Source: Mytilus californianus (Eukaryota > Mollusca > Bivalvia > Mytilida > Mytilidae). Taken from it: DNA of 64,000 nucleotides. The stretch is from assembly GCF_021869535.1 (NCBI RefSeq), contig NW_026262712.1, positions 46,854,884 through 46,918,883 on the forward strand, read 5' to 3'. Numbering within the stretch: the stretch's first letter is position 1; each line of letters opens with the position of its first letter. The notes beneath the pieces were generated by a model, which saw only the letters and a list, made by a program, of their open reading frames with translations, searched no databases and was not told the DNA's origin. Below are positions 11,520 to 22,925 of this stretch, one piece after another. The position numbers and the translations under genes are program-made.

Positions 11520-12300
11520 GGTTAACCTGACCTCGACCTCAATTCATGGATCAGTGATCAAGGTTAAAGTTACGTGATTAGGTCCGTTTCTCAGATACTA
11601 CAAGCAGCAGGTCAACTATATGTTGTGTATGGAATGATTGTAAGGGGTACATGTCAAACTGTCAGGTTTCATCTGACCTTGACCTCATTTTCATGGTTCA
11701 TTGGTCATTGTTAATTTTTTGTGTTTTGGATTGTTTTTCAAGTACTGTTAGCAATAGGTCAACTTTATTTGGTGTTTGGAATGATTGTAAGGTGTACATG
11801 TCTTTCTAGCTAGTGTCATCTGACCTTGACCTCATTTTAATAGTTTATTGGTCATTGTTAATTGTTATGTGTTTTGATCAGTTTTTCAAGTACTATAAGC
11901 AATAGGTTAACTATATTTGGTTTATGGAATGACTGTTAGGTGTACATGTCTGTCTACCCGGTGCCATCTGACCTTGACCTCATTTCCATGGTTCATTGGT
12001 CATTGTTAATTGTTTTGTGTTTTGGTCAGTTTTTCAAGTACTGTAAGCAATAGGTCAACTATATTTGGTGTATGGAATGATGGTAAAGTGTACATGTCTG
12101 TCTAGCTGCTGTCATCAGACCTTGACCTCATTATCATGGTCCGTTGGTCGATGTTAAATTTTTGTGTTTTGGTCTGTTTTTCGATTACCATAAGCAATGG
12201 ATCAACTATATTTGGTGTATGGAATAATTGTAAGGTGTGCATGTCTGTGTGACAGTTTTTATCTGACCTTGACCTCATTGTCATGGATCTTTAAGAATGT
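11520..12300 (+). repeat. Tandem array of six ~147-bp units, each with TGACCTTGACCT
   Basis: The phrase CTGACCTTGACCTCATT recurs at about 11526 (variant), 11673, 11820, 11968, 12116 and 12263, a period of about 147 bp. Each unit also carries TTCATTGGTCATTGTTAAT, GTGTTTTGGTC, CAATAGGTCAACTATATTTGG and GGTGTACATGTCTGTCT. Units are clearly diverged, so the array is not freshly amplified. No element ends were recognised. Confidence 0.85.
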
Positions 12301-12484
12301 TAAGTTTATGTGATACTTGTAGTAAAACCTTTATCTTTAAGACTTTCGACATCAAATCAATGGTCAGTAAAACAGGCGAGACATTTCAGCGTGTGCACTC
12401 TTGTTGTGATTTATAGTATCTATTTATCTATCATATTTTTTATCATATAAGGCAAAACGCAAAACAAATGGTAAAAATCGTCAT

Positions 12485-13090
12485 AAAAGGGCAATTTGTG
12501 AACTTTCCATTTCTAAGTAGCAATTTCCAGCAGCGCCTGCGTATGGAGGATATATCTCCCAGTTGATACGATATTCAAGGGCTTGCGTTTCCTATCATGA
12601 TTTCCCTGATAGAGGGTTGCTGTTCACAAGGAAACTATTAAACCAAGAGTTCCAAGTAATAAAGTTGAAATCATCTCTTCAAAAATTTTACGGACGCCAT
12701 TACGAAGTGATTGATCGTTATGGTATGGAATATCTGTTTCACAGATGACGACGGATATGTTCCAATCGTCGTAGCCAAAACTCCTTCCTCCTTTTCTTCG
12801 AATGTGCCTACCGAATTAAACATCACCGGGTATGCAATTACATGAACAACACGACGGGTGCCATATGTGGAGCAGGATATGTTTACCCTTCCGGAGCACC
12901 TGAGATCAACCCTGGTTTTTGGTTGGGTTCGTGTTGATCAGTCTTTAGTTTTCTGTGTTGTGTTTTGTATACTGTTGTTTGTCTTTTGGTCTTTTTCTTT
13001 TTTTGCAATGTCGTTGTCACTCTATTTTTGACTTAATTGTGAGTTTGAATGCCTCTTTGTTATCTTTCGCCTCTCTTTTGTTGCTCTTAC
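12485..13090 (+). pseudogene. C-terminal fragment of a retroelement reverse-transcriptase protein with its 3' region
   Basis: From about 12535 the plus strand reads PAYGGYISQLIRYSRACVSY, then FPDRGLLFTRKLLNQ, KLKSSLQKFYGRHY and a stop after 12746. Upstream, VNFPFLSSN is in another frame, so there is a one-base frameshift near 12525. The same order (RYxDDVLSxNN, YDKRDDFNF, NFPFLxSNIP, AYGVYISQLIRYSRAC, KLKSSLRKFYGRH) occurs in a retroelement family I know from molluscs and corals; I think it is Penelope-like but am not certain of the class. The following sequence, with ACGACGGGTGCCATATGTGG and TTCCGGAGCACCTGAGATCA, belongs to the same element: it recurs in reverse at 33985-34200. Confidence 0.6.
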
Positions 13091-13164
13091 AGCATTATTT
13101 TTGCATTTTTGGCAATTATCTTGTAAATTATCGAAGGTTGAGAGAAAATGTAAATATAATAAAA

Positions 13165-13800
13165 AATGAAAACTACACGTTATAAATTTCATGCGTCCGA
13201 AGCACTTTTCTGGATTTACCTTCATCAGGAACGCTCAAAGCCGAATATTTGAAAGCCAAGAATGTATATGATCCTAAATAGTTGAAGAGCTAAGCAACAA
13301 AAAAGGACCCAAAACAATAGCCAAATCCATCTAAGGTCAACTTTGGCTGAGGGAGTCGAAGCTTAATTTAGTTTCTAATAATTTCAAAATATATTAACGG
13401 ACAATTTTAGAAAGGTTTGTTATAAATCATGTCAGTACCGAAATACTGACGACTGAGCTGATGATACCCTCGGTAACTGATAGTCCACCAGCAGAGGTAT
13501 CGACACAGTGCTGTAAAAAATGAAAACAACACGTTATAAATTTCATGCGTCCGAAGCGCTTTTCTGGATTTACCTTTATCAGGAACGCTCAAAGCCGAAT
13601 ATTTGAAAGCCAAGGTTGTAAAAGTACCTAAATAGTTGAAGAGCTATATGACCAAAAAGTACCTACAAAAATAGTCAAATCCATCTAAGGTCAACTTTGC
13701 CTGAGGGAGTTGAAACCTTAGTTTCTAATAATTTCAAAATTTATTAACGGACAATTTTAGAAAGGTTTGTTATAAATCATGTCAGTACATAATATCAATA
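13165..13800 (+). repeat. Tandem pair of a dispersed repeat (family R1)
   Basis: Two copies of one sequence stand head to tail: 13165-13516 and 13517-13790. Shared blocks are ATAAATTTCATGCGTCCGAA, GGAACGCTCAAAGCCGAATA, AAATCCATCTAAGGTCAACTT and GGACAATTTTAGAAAGGTTTG. The first copy also has CTGATGATACCCTCGG and CCACCAGCAGAGGTATCGAC. Related copies lie at 21585-21890, 25060-25398 with 32349-32480, about 41735-41795 and 51310-51490. The family looks non-coding and is very common in mussels. Confidence 0.75.
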
Positions 13801-14259
13801 AATGATCAGCAATTCAGATTTTCAAATCAGTCTATTGGCTGACGATGTCTGGCGTCTCCTTTAAGAAGTTTTTATTCCTGAATTACAATTTTTGTCTTTG
13901 TTTGCGTTTGTGTCTGTTTCGTTGAAAACCAAAATGATCCGCAAGATAAAATCTAAAAATGAGTCACTCTGGCAAACTTTGTCAATCGAATCCTTATAGA
14001 AGTTTGTGCTCTTTGATGACATTTTTCACTCTTTCCTGCGTACTTGGCAATTATCTTGAAACATGTTAAAGAAACTGCAACCAGCATTACTGAAACTGCC
14101 TATAGACTCCTAAAAGAACATGAATAAGTGTTTTCCTCTTAGATAACAAGTTTTTTATCAACTTTTTGCGTTGTTAACTTTTTTAAAACCGTACTAGATA
14201 AAGTGATGATGTAAACAGGAAAAATGGTCAGAAATATATGTAAAATATACAAATAATAT

Positions 14260-14625
14260 AAATAAGAAGATGTAGTATGATTGCCAATGAGAATCCATCC
14301 AAGTCACAATGTGTAAAAAGTAAACAATTATAGGTCAAAATACGGCCTTCAACACAGAGCCTTGGCTTACACCGAACAGCAAGCTATACAGGACACCAAA
14401 AAGACTAGTGTAAAACAATTCAAACAGGAAAACCAACGGTCTAATCTATATAAAAAACGAGAAACGAGAAACACTTATGAACCACACCAACAAACGACAA
14501 CCACTGAACAACAGGCTACTGACTTAGGACAGGTGCATAAAAATGCAGCGGGTTTAAACGTTTTAACAGGCGCCAACCTTCACCCTAACATGAAACAGTG
14601 GTATAACATTACAACATAAAAATAT
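14260..14625 (+). repeat. Dispersed repeat family R2, copy 1
   Basis: The segment shares long blocks with 38377-38749, 48063-48262 and 57846-58137. Examples are CCTTCAACACAGAGCCTTGG, CACCGAACAGCAAGCTATA, GACTAGTGTAAAACAATTCA, CCAACGGTCTAATCTATAT and CGAGAAACGAGAAACACTTA. The open frame at 14362-14619 exists only because of this repeat. The element class is unknown. Confidence 0.75.
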
Positions 14626-14891
14626 CAGTTGAAATGGCTTAACTCGATCAAAAAGACAATACACAAAGACAATAACATGAATAAGTCTACAAACAAGTTA
14701 AACATTATCGTAATTGTCAACCGACCCGTTAGTCGATTAGCCCGTCTGTCCATGCGTCAGTCAATTTCATTTTCAAATGCTAACTCAAATATTTTATATC
14801 GGATTACAAATAAAAGAACAGATTAACAATGAAAATAATAGTTTATTTCAGATTAAACATTATTTTTGTTCTCATTGCTAAGTCTTAATTC

Positions 14892-15013
14892 TTAAGAACT
14901 ACCGGTTCCGCCACAGCAAAAACCGTCGTCATATTTAGGAAGACCGTCACAGGTACACTGTACTTGCCCTTTCATAGTTACAGGACATACCATAGGTATG
15001 TTACATCCCAATT
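14892..15013 (-). CDS. Terminal exon of a Cys-rich protein (unrecognised)
   Basis: On the minus strand an acceptor TTTACTTGTAG precedes 39 codons and a TAA stop (14894-14892). They begin LGCNIPMVCPVTMKGQVQCT and end CDGLPKYDDGFCCGGTGSS. Six cysteines in 39 residues, no rare-looking stretches and a clean splice site make this look like real secreted or extracellular coding sequence. It starts with two bases (AA) that need one base from upstream; the preceding candidate exons (19088-19102 or 21464-21522) both end in exactly that phase. I do not recognise the family. The CDGLPxYxDGFCCGG ending suggests a small disulphide-rich tail. A match to a mussel transcript would settle it. Confidence 0.55.
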
Positions 15014-15068
15014 CTACAAGTAAACATTCATATTTTCAATAGACGTATCGACCTGATTTATTCCGTAT

Positions 15069-15680
15069 CAACTTCACAAATAATACATGATGGTCTTGAG
15101 GTATAGGTTCTAGGTACTGGCGTTGTTAATTATATACAATCATTACATCTCAATTACGTGAATTATAGTGTTCTTTTATTTGTCTTTGTAAATTATTAAC
15201 CTTTACTGTTTAGTCCGTTTTTGGTAATATCCTTTTGGCGTGGCGCGGTACTTTTACATCCCGCCATTATGTTATTGTGCTATGGCCATTTTGTGTATTC
15301 TTGTCTTTCATTTTTGCTTCTGTGCTTTGTCTGTATGTAAATATGGTTGTTTGTTTTAAAGTGATTAAGATTATAACACAATGTTGACTGCTGCACCCTA
15401 TTTTTGACATTTTACCTATTATGTTTGTTTGTTTTGTTTACATATTGTTGTCAATATAATGGAATTTTATGCGACTGTCATACAAGCGAGAGGTTTAGCA
15501 AGCTATAACACCAGGTTTAATCCACCATTTTCTACACAAGGAAATGCCTGTACCAAGTCAGGAATATGACAATTGTTTTCCATTCGTTTGATGTGTTTAA
15601 GCTTTTGAATTTGCCATTTGATAACGGACTTTCCATTTTGAATTTTCCTTGGAGTTCGGTATTTTTGTTATTCTACATTT
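15069..15680 (+). repeat. Dispersed repeat family R3, plus-strand copy
   Basis: This ~610-bp stretch is matched in reverse orientation by 45533-46130 and in part by about 33190-33400. Shared blocks include AATACATGATGGTCTTGA, CAGTCCGTTT/AAATATCCTTTTGGCG-like text, TCCCGCCATTATGTTATTGT, GGTTTAATCCACCATTTTCT and GGAAATGCCTGTACC. It lies in the proposed intron of the minus-strand gene. It is probably the 3' part of a retroelement; no protein motif is seen. Confidence 0.75.
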
Positions 15681-15699
15681 TACTGTACAATAGTCAGAC

Positions 15700-17990
15700 G
15701 AATGTCAGTTTCTTCGTAACATAAGTAAATCACAATAAATCATAATTAAAATTTTTCAACCAGTAGATATATATAACACTGTCTTTTCTTACTGATTTAT
15801 CTCTTACACTTAAAGTTAAAAATTCTGTAAATGCAGTTTCACACAGAACAGTTTCCGACTTGTTCGACAATCATTACAAAAATGTATCAAATCATTTATT
15901 GGAGGAACCATCAATAAAAATAAATTGAAGAGCAGACCACTGCTGGTCATAAATGTTATCTCAAAAACATTTGTGTAATAGTTCTATGAAAAGTTTATGT
16001 ATATGTAAACTCATTGCGTATACAGTTGTTGTTAATTGAATGCAGATATCACAAATGTTAGCCGATACATTACAAGGACTTTTATGTACTACATCACTTG
16101 CTTGCTGCTAATCGCTTAAAAGTTACATAATTTGCAGATTTTTCTTGTATAGTTCGGCCGTGACTGGTTTTTCATTTGTTTTGCGGTGTTTAATTTTCCA
16201 AACCAATTAGCTAGCCAGTTAGAAATACGCAATCATAAATTTAGGTCATACATATCTTCTTATCTCCGTCCATTAAACATCTACTAGCAAGCGGGCGAAA
16301 AAAAAAATATTTAGGCAAATCGATTTTTACCTTTATTTGTATGTTCTGAATGGATTTATGAGGTTTAAACATTCATCGGTAAACTATTATTGCCTATTTA
16401 ATATAATGGAACTGATGTTGTAAATTTGTTTAGAAATCTAATTTTGACTCAATCAAATTTATACCTTTTCATCTATAATTTAGATAGAAAATATAAAATA
16501 TTCATTAATATAAAATCCAAACAATCGAATTACTTCTAAATAACACAAATAGATAATACACAATACAAACATGTATCATTTACAAAAAAAGAAAATTAGT
16601 TTAGAAAAAATCTAAGTTTGTTCATTTTTTTTCTTACTTTTCGTATATCCTAGACAACATGCCTCTTTCCTAAATTAACATAAATACTATTAAATTTAGA
16701 GCAGTAAAACGAAGAAATATAAAAAGGATGATTGTTTAATGATGACTACTACAATGTATTTTATCGAAGTCAGTATTTTGTAAAGACCTACACCTGTTGA
16801 ACACAACCTGTACTGCGCTGTTTAGCAGCTGTCTCATCGACGTTATTCATTTTAACTGAAAACAAAACGGCAATCTTCACACAACCTCGGAGATGAAATG
16901 CAGATAACTCGAAAATAGTTTAAAGTCAGTCTTCATATACAATAGAGTGGTGTGAATAATGTCAATATTGTAAAAATGCAAATTAATATTTTTAACATAC
17001 CCGGTTTCTTCACTGAAATGTAAATAATATTTTTGTCTCGTTAAAAATCGCTATTCATTGTTTTATCTGTTTAATTAATTTATTATGGACACAGTAAATC
17101 TTTATATTTCCTTATATTAAGAAATAAAAAAGGACAAAAAGGTAAAATATTTTTGGACAGTTGGAATTATCATGTACAGACGTCAAATTTGCCGTGTCAG
17201 AATTGAATGAATTATGGGTAAAAATTTTAAAAGTGTACATTAAAACGTCGTGATTGATTCAAAACTTCATAAACAATTGAAATTACAGCATTTGATATGA
17301 CGTTATTTTTCATTTTTGGGTAGGAACAATAAATTATCCATATTCCTTTAGATTCTGAAATGGCCAATTATTAACCGTTTTACAAATGAACGATACATTT
17401 TCCCGATATCCATTTCAACATATAGCTCTCTCTGTGTCTGATGTTACATGTGATCTTAGCAGAGTTAAAAAAAATATAACGTGGTTTTTTCCAATACGTT
17501 AGAAGGAAATGTAGTGTGGATTTTGTTATATGGAACTTTGGCATTTGATATTCTAAACTTAAAAATATCAAAAATTAATTTTGACATATTTTGAAAACGC
17601 GATCGTCACTGAAACAAAACAGATGAATGATCAAGACATTGTTGACTTCGTATATGCACGTTATATAACGCTTGATATCTTTTCCATTTGTTGGAATTTG
17701 TTTTGGATAAATTGGTGTTTGGTTGGTTGACTTGTCTGTTGTGCTGTGCAATACTTTCGGTAGTCACTGTAATCCCTTTGTGTAGTATAAGAATTATTCT
17801 AAATCATGTATGACTTCATTCATCAAAACATAAACCTCGCCTTAAATGCAGCAGTTTGTACTTATTATCTTCATTCAAAAAGCAAAAATTTACAAAAGAA
17901 GATTAATTTCATGTCAGGTTCTTGTCAAAAATATATCAATTACGATCGCATGAACGCGTAAAGACGAAGCAAATATTACAAAACTAACAT
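15700..17990. other. AT-rich gene-free stretch, probable intron
   Basis: I see no conserved protein, tRNA or clear repeat. One short minus-strand frame at 17380-17571 has no motif. If the minus-strand exon chain is right, this is part of its last intron (15014-19087). Confidence 0.5.
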
Positions 17991-17997
17991 TCTTCAA

Positions 17998-18425
17998 TTT
18001 TCAAGCTTACGGACTTAATCCGTGTAAAGGCCTTTTTGGAAGACTAAATTTATCAATAAGATTTGTTTCAAAATTTTCAATCTTACGGACTTAATCCGTG
18101 CAAGTGCCTTATTGGAAGACTAGATTTAATAATAAGATTTGTTTCGAAATTTTCAATCTTACGGACTTAATCCGTGCAAGGGCCTTATTGGAAGACTAGA
18201 TTTAACAATAAGATTTGTTTCGAAATTTTCAATCTTACGGACTTAATCCGTGCAAGGGCCTTATTGGAAGACTAGATTTAACAATAAGATTTGTTTCGAA
18301 ATTTTCAATCTTACGGACTTAATCCGTGCAAGGGCCTTTTTGGAAGACTAGATTTAACAATAAGATTTGTTTCGAAATTTTCAATCTTACGGACTTAATC
18401 CGTGCAAGGGCCTTACTGGAAGACT
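17998..18425 (+). repeat. Tandem array of six 76-bp units with an internal hairpin
   Basis: ACGGACTTAATCCGTG starts at 18009, 18085, 18161, 18237, 18313 and 18389, a constant 76-bp period. In each unit ACGGA-CTTAA-TCCGT forms a small hairpin. The neighbouring AATCTTA and TAAGATT give a second inverted pair. The four central units are nearly identical; the outer ones are more diverged, the usual pattern for arrays kept uniform by unequal exchange. Confidence 0.9.
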
Positions 18426-18439
18426 GCACTAAGATTCTT

Positions 18440-19080
18440 TTTGAAATTCTCAAATGTAAAAGGCAAATTCTTTATCTACGCTTGCAAAACATGACAATTT
18501 AACGTTTTTGTTCGTTTAAAATAAGTATTTCAGATTTATGCAACTGATTGAGCAAGGCAGATGGTATATAAGGCCATTTTAATCTGGTATAGTGTAAAAT
18601 CAAAATATCAACTATTCTTTAATCAGAGAAAGATTACTAATGATAATAATGATTGTAATAAATATTCGATTTATCTATTCAAAGAAAAAACTTCATGCAA
18701 AACTGCTATTAAAAATGTAAATGTTTGATCATTGGACATTAGTAAAAGCTGAAGTTTGTTTAGATTGAGAAAAAATTAGAGATATAGTGATATCAAAAAT
18801 TCAAAATTAAAGGACATGTTGAAGTATAATTAAAATTCTATTAATATGTATTGTCTTTCGAATACAAATACATTTTTTCGGATTTAGTGTAGTACATTGT
18901 TGAAAAGTTTTCCGATCGATGCATTTTAGAATAGATGCTTCATAGATGTTGGGAAAATTGTTGATAAATTGTTATCAAATTGAATCTAAATCTTTAATAT
19001 TAAACATTTCCCCCGTTTGTAGAAAATATTGATTCACATACTACAAAATATTATCCAAAGCAGATGGCAAAATATCAATT
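18440..19080. other. AT-rich gene-free stretch, probable intron
   Basis: I see nothing in it apart from low-complexity AT-rich sequence. Confidence 0.5.
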
Positions 19081-19087
19081 TACTCAC

Positions 19088-19102
19088 CTATTGCACAATC
19101 AA
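19088..19102 (-). CDS. Candidate 15-nt micro-exon of the Cys-rich gene
   Basis: On the minus strand CACATTTTGTTTTAG | 15 bases | GTGAGTAAA gives a strong acceptor and a consensus donor around TTGATTGTGCAATAG. In the required frame it reads (x)TT GAT TGT GCA ATA G, that is x-D-C-A-I plus one base, adding a cysteine. Phase in and phase out both equal 1. It therefore joins the 59-nt exon at 21464-21522 to the terminal exon at 14892-15013 without a frameshift. Because 15 is divisible by three it could also be skipped. Chance occurrence is possible for so short an element. Confidence 0.4.
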   Translation of the reverse strand: MIVQ

Positions 19103-19199
19103 CTAAAACAAAATGTGAAGTATATACAATTATGACTTACAATCAGTTGAACAATAGAACTGTGTGCGAAGATTTGATATATACATTACAGATAAACAT

Positions 19200-21100
19200 A
19201 AGAATACCCCAAGTGTTGTCTAGGATATAGCAGTACGGTTGTCTCGAGACTTCTTTGTTAAAGAAGGGCGTTCATTTGGCTGTGAGTGTTGTACTGAAAT
19301 GCATGTACGTCAGGTCGGAATTACGGAATTGGAACCTTTGATCGGACGCCACGTAAAGTGAGAATATTTATAACAATATTGCGTCACTCAAGGGGAATTA
19401 TTTTTTTTTTATATATTTATAACTACCATTAAGAATAAGGTTTTTTTTTAATTTAGATACAGAATCTGAAAGGAAAACATGTCTACTTTTCAGTGCTTAT
19501 ACCTGTTGCCGATGTTAGAGATGGTGGTGTAAGCGTGATGGTGGGTTAGTGTTTTTTTTTATTAAATCCCGAGTTGGATTGAACTTTCTTGAGTAAGGAT
19601 TTAATATACAGCTAAACCAAATTACCGCTCTGGATTCTCAATTCCTAAAACCAATGTTCTTTGGTCGGTCCAGAGGTGACCTGTTGCAAGGATAAATTTC
19701 TTCTCAATTCTATATAGAATTATACTCTCTCCAGTATCAATCAATTTAACGCCGACCTACAGTTAATTGTTAATGTGTTCTCGTCCTGAATATGCATAAA
19801 ATAATTGCGACTGAAAATAAAGAATCATTGTCATTACATTGGTGAAGCTAAAAGGAGGTACAATCTCTAAGGTATCACAAACAACAATGCAAAGCATTAA
19901 TTAATGTAGCAGATAAGAGTAAAAAATTACAACTTACCGACTTTAACATCTACAATTTAAGAATAACATGTCTTTATAAATTATTTTACGTTTTAGCAGT
20001 TTGAACAACTGCAAGAATTCTTTGATTCGAGGTTTTCTTGTACAAGAGCATAACTGCTAATATTGAAGTCATATATATGAGGAGATGTTGCTAAAACATT
20101 CATAAGACAACACCCAGACGACACAAGAAAACCAAGGAAATAATTATAGTATATATATAGGGTTCAGCATACGGTCTTCAAAAATATACAAGTATCTTTG
20201 CAATACGCCATTCGAAATATTGCTCCGAGTTTAAAATAAAATAAATATATTAGGGACTTCCAACAGTCTATAATTAATACATTTATCCCCGAAAAACGAT
20301 ATTTACACAAAATCCAATAGCCACTAGGGATCCCGATGTCAGTTAGGTCCATAACTAAAATATTTGCGTCTATACATCGGATAAGATTGCATACAAGCAA
20401 CACATGGAATTTGCGGAAGAATTCAGTAAAACATGTAAAAGTAAATCACCAATTTAAGATGTGTTCCTGTAGTTAATTTTTCTCTCTCACAACATTATGC
20501 TTTCAGTATTAACTTAAAACTAAGGCTAATATTATGTGAACTGCAATTCAAATGGCGAGTGATAGCAGGTGTTCGTATTAATTTATCTCGCAATTGTTGT
20601 TTGTAACGCGTTTCTGTATAACCGTGAGTGTTATCAGGTGTTTTAACCAACGTATCTCACACTGGTTGTTTGTAATATACGTTATTGTAATACCTATTAA
20701 TGCACGTGTCGTATGGAAGTCAATGCCAATGCACACATCACATAATGTTGGGTAGTTTGGAAACACTCCTGCAAATAATTATAACGTAATAATTGTTAAT
20801 ATTTATGGAAGAATAGTCTGCATATGTAAACACACCTCTATAATATCACGTGAGACATAATGTTCATAATTTGTGTATTTCAATCCCTGTATCAACATTT
20901 TGTTTTGTTTTGTAAATATTTTTCAAATGAGTAAGACATTGATAAATTTGGCATTTATAACATGAAGCCAACACCATGAACGTTTATTAACAGTGAGTAA
21001 TTATCGCTGAAGTTTTTATTGAAACATTATCATTGAATCTAATTTCAAAAGCTCTCCGATAATGAATCATGCTAGATTATTTTCTCTTTGTTTTGCATCA
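19200..21100. other. Gene-free stretch, probable intron
   Basis: Short open frames on the minus strand (20164-20403, 20578-20766) show no recognisable domain, and nothing else stands out. TATCTCACACTGGTTGTTTG and TATCTCGCAATTGTTGTTTG near 20580-20670 are a small imperfect duplication. Confidence 0.45.
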
Positions 21101-21102
21101 TA

Positions 21103-21290
21103 CAATAGAGAATGGAAAACGGGAATGTGTCAAAGAGATTAATAATAGAGCAGAAAACAGTCTAAGCCACCAATAAGTCTTCAACGCAACGAGAACATCC
21201 TGCACCCGGAGGCGGACTAAACAAAAATATATACTAGTTCAGTGAAATGGACGCCTCACTAAACATCGATACATACAAATGAACCAAAAT
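21103..21290 (+). repeat. Dispersed GAGAATGGAAA-type repeat, copy 2
   Basis: It matches the copy at 8385-8540 (AATAGAGAATGGAAA, GTGTCAAAGAGA, AGAGCAGAAAACAG, CCACCAATAAGTCTTCAACG, CACCCGGAGGCGG). It extends further downstream with TATACTAGTTCAGTGAAATG and GACGCCTCACTAAAC. No protein. Confidence 0.7.
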
Positions 21291-21463
21291 TAAAAAAAAA
21301 AAAACATACAAGATTAACAATGGCTTGAGCACGGTTCCAGATTTGGGATAGGATATATGACTCACAAAAAATAGAACAGTACCTTTCACATTTGTTTAAT
21401 ATATAAAAAGTAAAATTATTAGCAACATTTTTTAAATATTGTCATTCATTTTAATATACTTAC

Positions 21464-21522
21464 TCAAATGACTGAAATGAAGGACTCGAATAGCGTTGTT
21501 TGGATCATAGAAGGTTTCTTTT
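21464..21522 (-). CDS. Candidate 59-nt exon of the Cys-rich gene
   Basis: The minus strand has GCATGTAG | 59 bases | GTAAGTATATT. With the two bases carried over from the 22113-22314 exon the frame is open: R, then KETFYDPNNAIRVLHFSHL, plus one base. The donor is consensus; the acceptor has a weak pyrimidine tract, which is the main doubt. The phase out (1) fits both the micro-exon at 19088-19102 and the terminal exon directly. No domain is recognised. Confidence 0.4.
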
Positions 21523-21584
21523 CTACATGCATATAATGAATGTGTTTCATTACCTGGAATCACCTGTCTAATAACAATAAACTC

Positions 21585-21890
21585 ATCATAGATATCAGGT
21601 TTAAAATTTTGTAAGCCAGACGCTCATTTCGTCTTCAAAAGACTCATCAGTGACGCTCGAATAAAAAAAGTTAAAAAGGCCAAATAAAGTAAGAGATTGA
21701 AGAGAAGTTAGACCCCAATATTCCGAAAGGTTTTGCCAAATGCAGCTAAGGTTTTTTTTTATTTCCTGGATTAGAAAATCCTAAGTATTTCGAAAAACAG
21801 TTAATTTATAATTATGATCATATCAATGATTAGTCATGTCAACACATAAGTGCTGACAACTGGACTGATGATACCCTGGGGATAACAAAA
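21585..21890 (+). repeat. Dispersed repeat family R1 copy
   Basis: TAAACTCATCATAGATATCAGG, CCAGACGCTCATTTCGTCTTC, ATTCCGAAAGGTTTTGCCAAA, and then GTCATGTCAACACATAAGTGCTGAC and CTGATGATACCCTGGG follow the order seen in the other R1 copies (13165, 25165, 49303, 51310). Non-coding. Confidence 0.7.
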
Positions 21891-22112
21891 AAGAGAAAAC
21901 ATTGCGGATGATATAAATTTAAACATTTTGGTTGTTTAATAGTTTTTTGTTTTGCTTTCTTTTTGCGCCTTTGATAGTATCGTGGAAACAGGCTCTCTCC
22001 CATTGCGATAAACTGTAGGTTTGATCCCCGTCCGACTAAATCCAAAACTTAAAATGTCAATACGTATTATACTGCTTCTTGAGTGAGAGAGACAAAGACA
22101 TCAAATACTTAC

Positions 22113-22314
22113 CTCACTGCAACAAAATGTCCTTGTCTAATATAACATTCGTTCATTCTTTTAAATGTCCCATTATTGGTTGTCCCTATATATATCGTCG
22201 GGTCATTACTGCTGAAATGTGTATAATCTCCACCTTCTTTACCTTCTCTTAGGTATGATCTGTCTTGCTTATTACACTCGAAAGCACACATACCTTTATA
22301 GTTTACCGGCGAAT
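22113..22314 (-). CDS. 202-nt exon of the Cys-rich gene
   Basis: On the minus strand TTTCCACTCATTTCAAG is a good acceptor and AG|GTAAGTATT a near-perfect donor. Between them lies one continuous frame: DSPVNYKGMCAFECNKQDRS, then YLREGKEGGDYTHFSSNDPT, then IYIGTTNNGTFKRMNECYIR and QGHFVAV. It contains MCAFEC and NEC cysteines, a possible N-glycosylation site (NGT) and a balanced residue mix, unlike the AT-rich chance frames around it. It takes one base from the upstream exon (24811-24855 supplies G, making D) and passes two bases on, which 21464-21522 completes. I do not recognise the family; an extracellular protein is an inference from cysteine content. Confidence 0.6.
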
Positions 22315-22757
22315 CTTGAAATGAGTGGAAATAAAAGTGCACCAGATAAATGTTTGAATTGATTTGCTATATATAACATTAAAAATTTATACAATCCATA
22401 ATGTTTTGATAATATTTTCGCTTACTTTGATTTTTGATAAATTAAGGACCTATTAAGTGTTGTGTTTAAAATTCAACGAATAATATGCTGATTTTTTTTC
22501 ATTTATCGGAAGCTGTTTGTTTTAGTCATTGCTGTGAAAAGAAACATTTCATTTTAGAGAAGAAAAAAACATTTCTATCTATTTGTTTAAAAGTTATTTG
22601 ACATACTGATTTTTTACTCCCTTCAGTTAGATATTTTGCATGGAGATTTTTGTTCATCTATTTTCACTGGTATTTTTTTATTTATTGGAGTGAGACCCGG
22701 AATTCACGCAAAATCAGATAACACATTTTAAAAATTCCAGTAGTATAAAAAATCATC

Positions 22758-22925
22758 ATATAGTAAGACTCATCACAGTTAGACTCATAATAGTAAACTT
22801 ATCATAGTAAGACTCATCATAGTAAACTCATCAGAGTAAAACTCATCAGAGGAAAACTCACAGAGTAAAACTCATCAGAGTAAAACTCAGAGTAAAACTC
22901 ATCAGAGTAAAAGTCATCAAAGTAT
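22758..22925 (+). repeat. Minisatellite of AGTAAAACTCATCAG units
   Basis: About ten degenerate copies of a 14-18 bp unit (AGTAAGACTCATCAT on the left, AGTAAAACTCATCAG on the right) run head to tail. Some units lack the ATC or a few bases. Confidence 0.85.

Noticed and set aside
14362-14619. 85-codon plus-strand frame
   Set aside because: It lies entirely inside dispersed repeat R2, whose other copies (38377, 57846) do not keep the frame open.
17998-18425. 76-bp array as a CRISPR-like array
   Set aside because: The whole unit repeats without unique spacers and the context is eukaryotic; it is an ordinary tandem repeat.
19145-19163. Possible 19-nt exon between CGCACACAG and GTAAGT on the minus strand
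   Set aside because: Read in the phase delivered by the 22113-22314 exon it does not end in the phase the next exon needs; the chain works better without it.
21975-22045. tRNA-like B box GGTTTGATCCC
   Set aside because: No matching A box or cloverleaf could be built at the right distance, so neither a tRNA gene nor a SINE head is supported.
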